From CAYRTD01 sp964426915 (GTDB lineage Bacteria; Bacteroidota; Bacteroidia; Bacteroidales; GCA-2748055): a stretch of DNA of 62,686 nucleotides. Position numbers and translations under genes: made by a program. The notes beneath the pieces were generated by a model. It was not told where the DNA came from and ran no database searches. It was given only the letters and a program-made list of their open reading frames with translations. Of this stretch, positions 7,841 to 16,462 are shown piece after piece (position 1 is the first letter of the stretch; every line of letters begins with the position of its first letter). Where the stretch lies: positions 1-62,686 of the forward strand of contig CAYRTD010000005.1 of NCBI GenBank assembly GCA_964426915.1. The letters are read 5' to 3'.

Positions 7841-8662
7841 TTAATCTGCAATCGATGCCCGGATTTTCAGGAGATTCAGAAGGAGGGATTCCATCTTATC
7901 AAGACGGAGCATATTTTTACCATCAGATTTTGCTTCTCCAGGTTCTGGGTGTGTTTCTATGAATATCCCGTCAACTCCTACTGCAATTCCTGCTTTTGCT
8001 ATGGTTTCTATGAGTTCGGGTTTGCCTCCGGTTACACCGCTTGCCTGATTAGGCTCCTGAAGTGAATGGGTAATATCAAGAACAATGGGTTTTCCGAATT
8101 TTTTCATGATAGGAATACCTCTGAAGTCGACGATAAGATCGGTATAACCGAAGCTATTTCCCCGTTCGGTGATCATAACTTTCTCATTTCCTGAGTCTAC
8201 TACCTTGTCAATAGCATATTGCATTGCTTCAGGAGAAAGAAACTGTCCTTTTTTTATATTGATGAATCTGCCGGTTTTTGCAGCAGCTATAAGTAATTCG
8301 GTTTGTCTGCAAAGGAAGGCCGGGATCTGGAGAATATCAACATATTCTGCTGCCAAAGCTGCCTCCGCTTCTGTATGGATGTCGGTTACAACCGGGACAT
8401 GAAAATTTTCTCTTACTTTTTGTAAAAGCTTAAGTGCCTTTTCATCACCAATCCCAGTAAAGGAATCAATTCTTGAACGATTGGCTTTTCTGTATGAAGC
8501 TTTAAATACATAAGGTATTTTCAGTTTGTCGCTTAACTTTTTCATATGTTCCGCAACCTGCATCAGGTTTTTTTCACTTTCTGCAACACAAGGACCGGCA
8601 AGAAGGAAAAAATTTCCACTACCGGTATGCTCAATGTTCTTTATTTGCTTTAAAATCTCCAT
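7841..8662 (-). CDS. kdsA: 3-deoxy-8-phosphooctulonate synthase (KDO-8-P synthase)
   Basis: A 273-residue TIM-barrel enzyme that condenses phosphoenolpyruvate with arabinose 5-phosphate to KDO-8-phosphate for lipopolysaccharide. Family marks are FLLAGPCVAES, FKASYRKANRSS-like RKANRSRIDSF, VTDIHTEAEA, QIPAFLCRQTELL, INIKKGQFLSP and THSLQEPNQ. C25 in the GPC motif marks the metal-dependent class; the metal-independent class has Asn there. Full length. It lies 3 bp after the stop of rarA and is probably co-transcribed with it, although the two functions are unrelated. Assignment is firm. Confidence 0.96.
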   Translation of the reverse strand: MEILKQIKNIEHTGSGNFFLLAGPCVAESEKNLMQVAEHMKKLSDKLKIPYVFKASYRKANRSRIDSFTGIGDEKALKLLQKVRENFHVPVVTDIHTEAEAALAAEYVDILQIPAFLCRQTELLIAAAKTGRFINIKKGQFLSPEAMQYAIDKVVDSGNEKVMITERGNSFGYTDLIVDFRGIPIMKKFGKPIVLDITHSLQEPNQASGVTGGKPELIETIAKAGIAVGVDGIFIETHPEPGEAKSDGKNMLRLDKMESLLLNLLKIRASIAD

Positions 8663-8665
8663 GAT

Positions 8666-9952
8666 TTATTTATAACGTTTTTTCCAAAGTTTTTTCAGTC
8701 TTTCTCTGATTTCTGTTTCCCTTGTATTTTTGCCCGGCACATAAAAATACCTGTCTCCTAGTTCTTCAGGAAAAAAATTGTCTTCAACAAAATTTCCTTC
8801 ATAACTGTGTGCATATTTGTATTTTCCCCCGTAACCAAGATCTTTCATCAGCTTGGTCGGAGCATTGCGTATATGAAGGGGGACCGGCAGATTACCGGTT
8901 TTGGCAACCGTATCCTGTGCTTTATTTATTGCTTCGTATGCCGAATTGCTCTTAGGTGAAGAAGCAAGGTAAATGGTGGCTTCAGATAAAATTATCCTTG
9001 ATTCCGGCCACCCGACATTATGAACCGCCTGGAAGCAGTTATTAGCTATTAAAAGAGCATTGGGATTTGCCAGGCCAATATCTTCGGCCGCCAGTATAAT
9101 AAGCCTTCTGGCTATAAAGCGGGCTTCCTCACCACCTTCGATCATTCTTGCGAGCCAGTAGACTGCCGCATCCGGATCGCTTCCTCTTACAGACTTGATA
9201 AAAGCTGAGATAATATCATAATGCATTTCTCCATTTTTATCGTAGATCGCAAGGTTTTCCTGTATAATGGATTTTACATTTTCATTGTCTATTACGATCT
9301 TGTCCGGATTCTCACCCAGTTCAGTATTTATAACAAGTTCAAGAGCATTCATAAGTTTTCTTGCGTCACCTCCGGAGAACTGAAAGAGAGCTTCCTTTTC
9401 TGTAATTTCGATATTCAGATCTTTCAGATAGGAATCCTTACTCAGGGCTTTTTGCAAAAGAAAATCAAGTTGTTCCTTTCCGAGAGGTTCAAGTGTATAC
9501 ACCTGACATCGTGATAAAAGTGGTGAGATCACTTCAAAGGAAGGATTTTCAGTTGTGGCTCCAATAAGTGTAATAATTCCCTGTTCTACAGCTCCCAAAA
9601 GTGAATCCTGCTGGGATTTACTGAACCTGTGGATCTCATCGATGAATAAAACAGGAGAAGGATGGTTGAAAAATTTTTGTTTTCTGGCTTTTTCAATCGT
9701 CTCTCTCACATCTTTAACTCCAGAATTTACTGCGCTGAGACTGTAAAAAGGCCGGTTAAGACTATTGGCAAGTATTCTGGCAAGAGTGGTTTTTCCCACA
9801 CCGGGAGGTCCCCATAATATGAAAGAACTGACATTTCCGCTCTCGATCATTCGCCTGATAATCCCCTCTTTCCCTACTAATTTCTCCTGCCCGGCGTAAC
9901 CATCCAGTTCTGCAGGCCTCATTCTGTCTGCCAGTGGTTGATTTGTAACCAT
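8666..9952 (-). CDS. rarA: Replication-associated recombination protein A (AAA+ ATPase)
   Basis: A 428-residue clamp-loader-like AAA+ ATPase of the RarA/MgsA family, acting at stalled replication forks. Seen are the N-terminal LADRMRPAELDGYAGQ, Walker A WGPPGVGKTT (47-56), Walker B VLFIDEIHRF (101-110), sensor 1 IGATTENPSF and the sensor 2 region GGDARKLMNAL. The C-terminal tetramerisation domain contains RSDPDAAVYWLARM-like SVRGSDPDAAVYWLARM and APTKLMKDLGYG. It is the first gene of a two-gene unit with kdsA. A sequence TATCTTTA lies about 20 bp upstream on its strand and resembles a Bacteroidota -7 box, but no -33 element is visible. Confidence 0.96.
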   Translation of the reverse strand: MVTNQPLADRMRPAELDGYAGQEKLVGKEGIIRRMIESGNVSSFILWGPPGVGKTTLARILANSLNRPFYSLSAVNSGVKDVRETIEKARKQKFFNHPSPVLFIDEIHRFSKSQQDSLLGAVEQGIITLIGATTENPSFEVISPLLSRCQVYTLEPLGKEQLDFLLQKALSKDSYLKDLNIEITEKEALFQFSGGDARKLMNALELVINTELGENPDKIVIDNENVKSIIQENLAIYDKNGEMHYDIISAFIKSVRGSDPDAAVYWLARMIEGGEEARFIARRLIILAAEDIGLANPNALLIANNCFQAVHNVGWPESRIILSEATIYLASSPKSNSAYEAINKAQDTVAKTGNLPVPLHIRNAPTKLMKDLGYGGKYKYAHSYEGNFVEDNFFPEELGDRYFYVPGKNTRETEIRERLKKLWKKRYK

Positions 9953-10159
9953 TCTTGTGTTTTTAGGGTATAAAGATATAGAAAAAATAGGAGGATGATG
10001 GAAGAAGGCCGGAGAAGGTGAAGAATTGGAATTTTGTATTAACCTGGTTCACTCAAACGGCAAGTTTGTGCAGATGCCGGTTGGGAACCCGAAGATACAG
10101 TCTCTAATATTATATTGATAATAAATACACAGAACAATTTAACCAATAAAAACATAGTT

Positions 10160-11269
10160 ATGAAAATTTACAGAAGACTGCTGATTGGGCTTTTTTTGAA
10201 TGCTCTTGCCTTTGGTTCTTTGCACGCTCAGTTAAAAGAAATTGATTTTATAAAAGGTGGTGTGGATGATGCACAAATTCTGTTTAAAGAATACCTTACT
10301 CCTTATGCAAATGCATTTGGTGCCAACCTCAACGGTGGCTGGTATAATACAGCAAAGCCTCATAAACTAGGGGGTTTTGATGTTACGGTCACAGTGAATA
10401 CCGCCTGGGCTCCTCCCTCTCATAAAACAATGGATCTGGCACAACTGGGCCTTTCTGCAGAGATAAGCGGTGAAAGCAGTATCGCTCCAACAATTGCCGG
10501 AAAAAGATCCGGTGAGCGTCCAACACTTACCTATTCAACCCAAAATCCTGCCAATGGCAACGATATCACCCTGGCACAATATGAATCACCCAATGGTACA
10601 GGGGTTAATATGATACCTCTGCCAATGGTTCAGGCCTCTATTGGTTTACCGTTTGGCACTGACATTACAGGCCGCTATTTACCGAGCCTGGATCTAGGGA
10701 AATCGGGGAATATTGGATTATGGGGAGTTGGGTTAAAACACAGCATTCTCCAGCATATCCCGGTTATGAAAAGAATACCCGTTATTGATGCAAGTCTGCA
10801 GGGTGGCTACACAAAACTGAATTCATACGCGAATGTAACCTTTACACCCGATGCTTATAGTTTTGCTGAAAACCTGGTCACCGATGTACTGATCTTCAAG
10901 GGCCAAAAAGTAAATCTGGATGTAGAGGCATACACAGTCAATCTCGTGACTTCACAAACTCTTCCGGTAATTACATTTTATCAGGGAATTGGATATAGTA
11001 CAACCAAAACCAGGCTGGCCCTGGAGGGAGTTTATCCTAAACCATTCCCTGATCCGGATGAGAATAGCGATTACTATGGACAATTGGTAATAAAAGATGG
11101 GGAAAAATATAGAGAAGAAGATCCCATCGATGCTGAAGTTGAAAATACAAAGGATCTGCGTCTGAATGCAGGTTTTCGGATTAAATTAGGCGTCCTCACC
11201 ATCCATTTCGATTATACAAAAGCAAATTACAGCCTGGTTACAGGCGGTATTGGTATAAGTTTCAGATAG
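10160..11269 (+). CDS. DUF6588-like outer-membrane beta-barrel protein
   Basis: The ATG at 10160 opens a clear signal peptide (RRLLIGLFLNALAFG, cleaved after LHA), so I take it over the upstream in-frame ATG at 10115. The mature protein of about 350 residues alternates amphipathic beta strands, has a repeated LPMVQASIGLPFGTDITGRY-type segment and ends in an aromatic residue series (HFDYTKANYSL, GGIGISFR). This is typical of outer-membrane barrels and of the DUF6588 family. Substrate and role are unknown. It is a single-gene unit closed by a strong terminator 80 bp downstream. Confidence 0.65.
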   Translation: MKIYRRLLIGLFLNALAFGSLHAQLKEIDFIKGGVDDAQILFKEYLTPYANAFGANLNGGWYNTAKPHKLGGFDVTVTVNTAWAPPSHKTMDLAQLGLSAEISGESSIAPTIAGKRSGERPTLTYSTQNPANGNDITLAQYESPNGTGVNMIPLPMVQASIGLPFGTDITGRYLPSLDLGKSGNIGLWGVGLKHSILQHIPVMKRIPVIDASLQGGYTKLNSYANVTFTPDAYSFAENLVTDVLIFKGQKVNLDVEAYTVNLVTSQTLPVITFYQGIGYSTTKTRLALEGVYPKPFPDPDENSDYYGQLVIKDGEKYREEDPIDAEVENTKDLRLNAGFRIKLGVLTIHFDYTKANYSLVTGGIGISFR

Positions 11270-11285
11270 GATTTTTCTGTTCATA

Positions 11286-11360
11286 TATTCTTTAACGATA
11301 GCGGTTCTTCTATTCTCTAACGATAGCGGTCCTTCTATTCTCTAACGATAGCGGTCCTTC
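11286..11360 (+). repeat. Three 25-bp direct repeats
   Basis: Three tandem units (11286-11310, 11311-11335, 11336-11360), each containing TAACGATAGCGGTCCTTC. The last two are identical and the first differs at two positions. The third unit supplies most of the 5' arm of the terminator that follows, so the repeat seems to have arisen by duplicating the terminator arm. Confidence 0.9.
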
Positions 11361-11397
11361 ACGTTTTCCCCCGTATGCGTGAAGGGCCGTTTTTTTT
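11352..11397 (+). terminator. Intrinsic terminator
   Basis: A 12-bp stem, CGGTCCTTCACG with CGTGAAGGGCCG (one G-T pair), a 14-nt loop and eight T. It ends the DUF6588-like gene. The repeats just upstream carry extra copies of the 5' arm. Confidence 0.85.
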
Positions 11398-11500
11398 GAG
11401 CCTCATTTAATTCTGAGGGAGTTATTAACAGGAAATCTTATAATGAAACGTCATTCTGGAATTGTTGATAAGTGGTTAATTGAATGGCAGTCAATGGCAT

Positions 11501-11900
11501 AAGACCTTCGAGGTCTTATAAAATACAAAATCCCACTGCAATCTCATTGCACTATCAAAAAAATTACCTGTTAATAAAAACTCTAATTTTTTTTTAACAA
11601 TTCGTTTCTTACTGAGAACGTCAGATGTTTTTTGTTGATAAAGTGCTAAAATTTACATTAGTAGCATCTTAAGACCTTCGAGGTCTTATAAGATACAACA
11701 CCCCACTGCAACCTGATTGCATTATCAAAAAAAAATCTGTTAATAAAAATCCTAAATTTTTTTCAACAAATCATTTCTTACTGAGAACGTCAGATATTTT
11801 TTGTTGATAAAGTGCTAAAATGCACATCAGTAGCATCTTAAGACCTTCGAGGTCTTATAAGATACGACACCCAACCGCAACCTCATTGCAGTCAAATAAA
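11501..11900. repeat. Tandem ~170-bp repeat, two and a third units
   Basis: Units begin at 11501, 11671 and 11840. Each starts with the palindrome AAGACCTTCGAGGTCTT and continues CCCACTGCAACC, then a T-rich stretch and TCTTACTGAGAACGTCAGAT before the next palindrome. Units 1 and 2 are 170 and 169 bp. The third is broken off after about 60 bp, ahead of the DUF1801 gene. No conserved reading frame runs through the units. Confidence 0.85.
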
Positions 11901-11969
11901 AATAATCCTGCTATTGAACATTTTTCGCTTATCTTAACTTATAACTTAAACCCTGAAAATTTTAACACC

Positions 11970-12389
11970 ATGAGCGAAAATAAAACCAAACCCACAAGGG
12001 TAAATGTAAATGATTTCCTAAATCAGATTGAAAATCCTGTGCAAAAGCAAGATATGCTGAAGATCATTAATATGATGAAAAAAATTACCGGGGAAGAACC
12101 TGAACTCTGGGGCGATTCAATAATCGGATTTGGAAAATATCGTTACAAATATGCCAGTGGGAGGGAGGGAGACTGGTTTCTTACCGGTGTGTCGCCCAGA
12201 AAGAATAATACAACCCTATACCTGAACTATGGGTTTGAGAATAATGCCGATCTGATGGATAAACTCGGAAAATACAAGACAGGTAAGGCCTGCCTTTATA
12301 TTAAAAAGCTGGATGATATAGATGAAGCTGCCCTGAAAGAACTCATCTCACGAAGCGCGGAAGAGGTCAAAAAGAGATCGCATGTTTAG
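11970..12389 (+). CDS. DUF1801 (YdhG-like) domain protein
   Basis: A 139-residue soluble protein. The DUF1801 pattern is clear: VNDFLNQIENPVQKQDM, ELWGDSIIGFGKYRYKY, WFLTGVSPRKNNTTLYL and GKACLYIKKLDDID. The fold is an alpha-beta sandwich of unknown biochemical role. The in-frame ATG at 11820 lies inside the tandem repeat, so the ATG at 11970, where the family similarity begins, is preferred. It converges with the carrier gene 5 bp away. Confidence 0.8.
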   Translation: MSENKTKPTRVNVNDFLNQIENPVQKQDMLKIINMMKKITGEEPELWGDSIIGFGKYRYKYASGREGDWFLTGVSPRKNNTTLYLNYGFENNADLMDKLGKYKTGKACLYIKKLDDIDEAALKELISRSAEEVKKRSHV

Positions 12390-12394
12390 TTTTT

Positions 12395-13996
12395 TTAAAA
12401 CCCGCTGAGTTCCAGGTAAACAGTTGGAACAAGCAACAAGAATCCCAATAGGATAAGCACAACCATAAAGGGGGCAATCCATTTTACCCATTTATCATAA
12501 GGGATCTTTGCCACACCAAGAACACCGATAAGCACACCTGATGTTGGGGTTATCATATTGGTAAAGCCATCTCCAAATTGAAAAGCCATAACGGTTGCCT
12601 GGCGTGAGACCCCGATAAGGTCGGAAAATTGCGACATCATTGGCATGGTAAGGGCTGCTTTTGCCGATCCCGATGGAATGATAACATTGATTATGGTCTG
12701 AAAAATATACATCATACCCACCGAGGCCAGGCGCCCAAAATCGCTCATGGATTGCGAAATATAATAAAGAAGGGTGTCGATTATATTTCCATTTTCGAGG
12801 ACAAAAAGTATGCCTCCGGCAAGACCAACGATCAGGGCTGCCGACATAATGTCCTTTACACCTGTTAAAAATAGTTCGGTAATCTCATTTGCTGTTTTAC
12901 TCATGGCAATGCCCGCGAAAAGACCCATTGCCAAAAATAATGTTGCTATTTCCATTACATACCATCCATAACCCATTACCCCTGTAATAAGGTAAAGAAT
13001 TGTGAAGCCAAGAAGATGCAGTACGAAAAAATGAAGTGATTTCCGTGCTGCGAAAAATCCGGAGATAGCAAACAGGATTCCGGTAACAGGCAGCATTGGC
13101 GCATCAAAACTGTTATTGCCAATTGTCATTGTGGTAATTGGATTAATTATTCCAATAAGAACAAGAATTACAGAGAGTAATATATATGCCAGCCATGTAC
13201 CTTTGGGAGTATAATATTCTATGTCTTCTGTATCTCCCTGGTCCCTTTTTCGCCAGTACTCGTCAATTTTATATACCGGTGATTTTTCAGGATGCTTTTT
13301 TATTTTATTCGCATACCTCAGCACCCAGGCAATCCCTACGAAATTTATCACCACCCAGCAAAAAAGCCGATATTCAATTCCGGAAAAAAGAGGAAGACTG
13401 GACAAACCCTGTGCAATCCCAATGGTGAAAGGGTTGAGCAATGCGCCGGCAAATCCAAGGCCTGCAGCAACAAAACACATGGACACTCCAACAATGGAAT
13501 CGTACCCCATGGAAATAGCCAGGGGTACAAAAATTATAATAAAAGCAATGGTTTCTTCACTCATGCCGAAAGTGGCACCGAAAATACTGAAAATAAGCAT
13601 TATCAGTGTTATAATGAGGTTGTTTACGCCCAGGGCTCTTATAAATTTGAATTTTTCCAGCCTCCTGGAATACTTTAAAAAAGAGAATATACCAACATCA
13701 ATAGCCCGGCTCTCGTTGATGATCCAGAAGGCTCCGCCAATTATAAGGATAAATACAATAATATCAGCCTTATCAACAAAGCCTTCAAACAACGCAGAAA
13801 AAATCTGCCAGGTTTGTGGTTCACTCTCTGTATACGTGAATGAATCTTGTATTATAACTTCCCTTTCAGTGTCATTAACAATTTTCGTCTCCCTTTCATA
13901 CTCTCCTCCGGGGAAAATCCATGTCAGTATTGCAGCAATTACGATGATTGAAAAAACGATCACATAGGTGTGGGGAATTTTCCTTCCTTTCAGCAT
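12395..13996 (-). CDS. YfcC-family membrane carrier (basic amino acid / C4-dicarboxylate type)
   Basis: A 533-residue integral membrane protein with about 12 hydrophobic segments. The start MLKGRKIPHTYVIVF at 13996 precedes the first helix and the conserved ILTWIFPGGEYER. The diagnostic segments FGATFGMSEETIAF, GALLNPFTIGIAQG, IIPSGSAKAALTMPMM and DGFTNMITPTSGVLIG match the YfcC/ArcD-like anaerobic carriers, which move amino acids or dicarboxylates across the inner membrane. The frame extends upstream to 14194, but that would overlap the divergent RelA/SpoT gene and has no family match. The substrate cannot be told from the sequence. Confidence 0.85.
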   Translation of the reverse strand: MLKGRKIPHTYVIVFSIIVIAAILTWIFPGGEYERETKIVNDTEREVIIQDSFTYTESEPQTWQIFSALFEGFVDKADIIVFILIIGGAFWIINESRAIDVGIFSFLKYSRRLEKFKFIRALGVNNLIITLIMLIFSIFGATFGMSEETIAFIIIFVPLAISMGYDSIVGVSMCFVAAGLGFAGALLNPFTIGIAQGLSSLPLFSGIEYRLFCWVVINFVGIAWVLRYANKIKKHPEKSPVYKIDEYWRKRDQGDTEDIEYYTPKGTWLAYILLSVILVLIGIINPITTMTIGNNSFDAPMLPVTGILFAISGFFAARKSLHFFVLHLLGFTILYLITGVMGYGWYVMEIATLFLAMGLFAGIAMSKTANEITELFLTGVKDIMSAALIVGLAGGILFVLENGNIIDTLLYYISQSMSDFGRLASVGMMYIFQTIINVIIPSGSAKAALTMPMMSQFSDLIGVSRQATVMAFQFGDGFTNMITPTSGVLIGVLGVAKIPYDKWVKWIAPFMVVLILLGFLLLVPTVYLELSGF

Positions 13997-14145
13997 AAAC
14001 AGGGAATTTTGAGTTTCAGATTTGCAGGATTGTATTAATTTTGGATTAAAGAAAGAAATAATTTTTCTGATCTTTTTACAGAAAAGGTATTTTTTATGAC
14101 ATTTTATGTAGATTAAGGGTGAAATAAACTTAAGCGGTAAGGAGT

Positions 14146-16356
14146 ATGGACCAGATGGAAAGCGAACGGCTAATAAGATCGGATTACAGAGCACTTCTGA
14201 AGGAATGCAGGAGTTTATCGGGGGAAGAAGGACTGGATAAGGTGAAGTCAGCCTTCAAAACGATTAATCGCCTTTGCCAGGAGATGCCCCACAGATGGGG
14301 GGTGCCGGTTTCATTACATGCTCTCAGAGTTGCAAGGATTATTTCCGAAGAGATGGGTCTGGGCACTACTTCAGTAACCGCATGTCTTTTCAGTGATTTT
14401 TATTCAGCAGGGAAAATAGACCGGAAATTCCTGGAGGAACATTACGGACAAAAAATTACTGATATTACAGAAGGAATTCATAATATTTCTGAAATACCTT
14501 CGGGAAATACCCTCCATCATGCAGATAACTTCAGGGAACTAATTCTTACAATGGGTAAGGATGTGAGAGTAGTACTGGTGAAAATCGCCGAACGTCTTAA
14601 TGTAATGCGCAATCTACACGAATTGCCCGATAAAGAAAGAAAGGATTATTCGGTTGAGACGAGATTCATTTATTCACCTCTTGCCCACCGTCTGGGCTTG
14701 TATAATATTATGTCTGAAATGGAGGATGTCAGCATGAAATATCTTGAACCCAAAGAATATTTTTCCATTGAAAATAAACTCAGGGCAACAAGAATTAAAA
14801 GGAATCGCTTTATTAAAGAATTTATAGGTCCTGTGGAAGAAAGCCTGAAGAATAATAAACTCAGGGCAGAGATCAAAGGAAGGCCAAAAGCCATTTCCTC
14901 GATCTGGAGGAAAATGAAAAAGCAGAATGTTGAATTTGAAGAAGTCTATGATAAGTTTGCCGTCAGAATTATCCTCGATTCCCCTCCCTCCAAAGAAAAG
15001 TCCGATTGCTGGAGGGCATATTCACTGGTCACGGATATATACAAACCCAATCCCGATCGACTCAGAGACTGGATATCCGTTCCCAAATCAAATGGGTACG
15101 AGTCCTTACATACAACAGTAGTTATTCCGGGAGGCGAATGGGTTGAAGTGCAGATACGAACACGCAGAATGGATGAAATTGCTGAAAGGGGGCTTGCCGC
15201 CCACTGGAAATACAAGGGTATCAAAGGACAAGCCGGGGTTGATGAATGGCTGGCGAAGATCAGGGATTTACTGGATAATTCCGAAACCGACGCACTGAAT
15301 CTCATTGATGATCTTCGTTTGCGCCTCGATAATAAGGAAATATTTGTTTTTACACCAAAGGGAGATCTGAAAAAATTTCCTGAAGGTTCCACCATCCTGG
15401 ATTTCGCCTTTGATATTCATTCCGATGTAGGATCCACCTGTGTGGGGGCAAAGGTGAACGGTAGAAATGTTCCTATCCGATATAAAATGAGGAACGGTGA
15501 TAAAATTGAAATAATCCGTTCCAAAAATCAAAAGACAAATGTAAACTGGCTCAATTTTGTTGTTACTTCCAAAGCCCGGTCGAAGATAAAACAGGCTCTT
15601 AAAGAAGAGAAGCTGAAAGAAGCCGAGGATGGGAAGGAAACATTGAAGCGGAGGTTTAAGAACTGGAAGCTGGAATACAATGACCCCAATATCAGAAAAC
15701 TTATAAAACATTATAAATATAAGGATGCAATAGAACTGTATTTTGACATTGCACGTGAAAAACTTGATCTGTTGGAAATAAAAAATATCCTCACACGTGA
15801 AGAGCATCCCGGGGGGCACCGGCCAATTCCGGTGGCTGAAGAAGACCTTGATAAACTCCTTAAAAATACCATAGCAGAAAGCAGTGATTACCTTATTATT
15901 GATCAGAAACTTTCCGATGTGGATTATAAACTGGCAAATTGCTGCAACCCTATTTTCGGAGATGAGATTTTCGGATTTGTTACCATTAGTTCAGGTATTA
16001 AAATTCACCGGCTAAATTGTCCGAATGCGCGTCAGCTTATGACAAAATATGGTTACCGGGTAGTAAAAGCACAATGGAAGGAAAGCGAAAAAGAGCATCA
16101 GTTTCTCGCCAGTCTAAGGATAACAGGAACCGACGATATTGGGATTGTCAGCAATATTTCGGAAGTAATCAGCAAAGACCTGAAAGTGAATATGAGATCT
16201 TTTCAGATGAATTCAGTTGACGGTCTTTTTGAAGGTACTGTCAGTGTTTTTGTTAAAGATACCGATCATCTGAATGTTCTTCGAGGGAAACTCCTGAAGG
16301 TCAAGGGAATAATCTCTGTAAAACGAATAAATATTGGCAGGAATTCTGCAAATTGA
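14146..16356 (+). CDS. RelA/SpoT homologue with degenerate hydrolase domain
   Basis: A 736-residue long-form alarmone enzyme. The HD domain (about 40-160) keeps H58, but the HD pair reads SD (S83 D84). The usual VEDT that follows is FYSAG, and the later AxRLxNMR motif is KIAERLNVMRNL. The (p)ppGpp hydrolase is therefore probably inactive. The synthetase domain (about 225-350) looks intact, with GRPKAISSIWRKM, PKSNGYESLHTT, VEVQIRT and AERGLAAHWKYKG. Its charge motif is RLRD, nearer to the RxKD of bifunctional Rel than to the ExDD of RelA. TGS (about 397-460), a Cys-containing linker (ANCCNP) and ACT (about 653-736) complete it. It is divergent from the carrier gene across 149 bp. Confidence 0.88.
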   Translation: MDQMESERLIRSDYRALLKECRSLSGEEGLDKVKSAFKTINRLCQEMPHRWGVPVSLHALRVARIISEEMGLGTTSVTACLFSDFYSAGKIDRKFLEEHYGQKITDITEGIHNISEIPSGNTLHHADNFRELILTMGKDVRVVLVKIAERLNVMRNLHELPDKERKDYSVETRFIYSPLAHRLGLYNIMSEMEDVSMKYLEPKEYFSIENKLRATRIKRNRFIKEFIGPVEESLKNNKLRAEIKGRPKAISSIWRKMKKQNVEFEEVYDKFAVRIILDSPPSKEKSDCWRAYSLVTDIYKPNPDRLRDWISVPKSNGYESLHTTVVIPGGEWVEVQIRTRRMDEIAERGLAAHWKYKGIKGQAGVDEWLAKIRDLLDNSETDALNLIDDLRLRLDNKEIFVFTPKGDLKKFPEGSTILDFAFDIHSDVGSTCVGAKVNGRNVPIRYKMRNGDKIEIIRSKNQKTNVNWLNFVVTSKARSKIKQALKEEKLKEAEDGKETLKRRFKNWKLEYNDPNIRKLIKHYKYKDAIELYFDIAREKLDLLEIKNILTREEHPGGHRPIPVAEEDLDKLLKNTIAESSDYLIIDQKLSDVDYKLANCCNPIFGDEIFGFVTISSGIKIHRLNCPNARQLMTKYGYRVVKAQWKESEKEHQFLASLRITGTDDIGIVSNISEVISKDLKVNMRSFQMNSVDGLFEGTVSVFVKDTDHLNVLRGKLLKVKGIISVKRINIGRNSAN

Positions 16357-16462
16357 TACATATATACCCACACTTAGAGATTCTTTTCAGTGCGGAAATC
16401 TGAATAAGTACATACATTTATATTTCAAATTTTCTGACTGATCTGTTAAACGGAACTTACTT

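Noticed and set aside
11286..11900. CRISPR array
   Set aside because: The 25-bp units have no spacers and the ~170-bp units are whole tandem duplicates. No cas genes are present.
11820..11969. Upstream start for the DUF1801 protein
   Set aside because: The sequence lies in the tandem repeat and is not conserved domain.
13186..13967. Long plus-strand ORFs opposite the carrier gene
   Set aside because: Shadow frames of a strongly supported membrane protein; no family pattern.
13997..14194. Longer start for the YfcC-type carrier
   Set aside because: It would overlap the divergent RelA/SpoT gene and has no family similarity.
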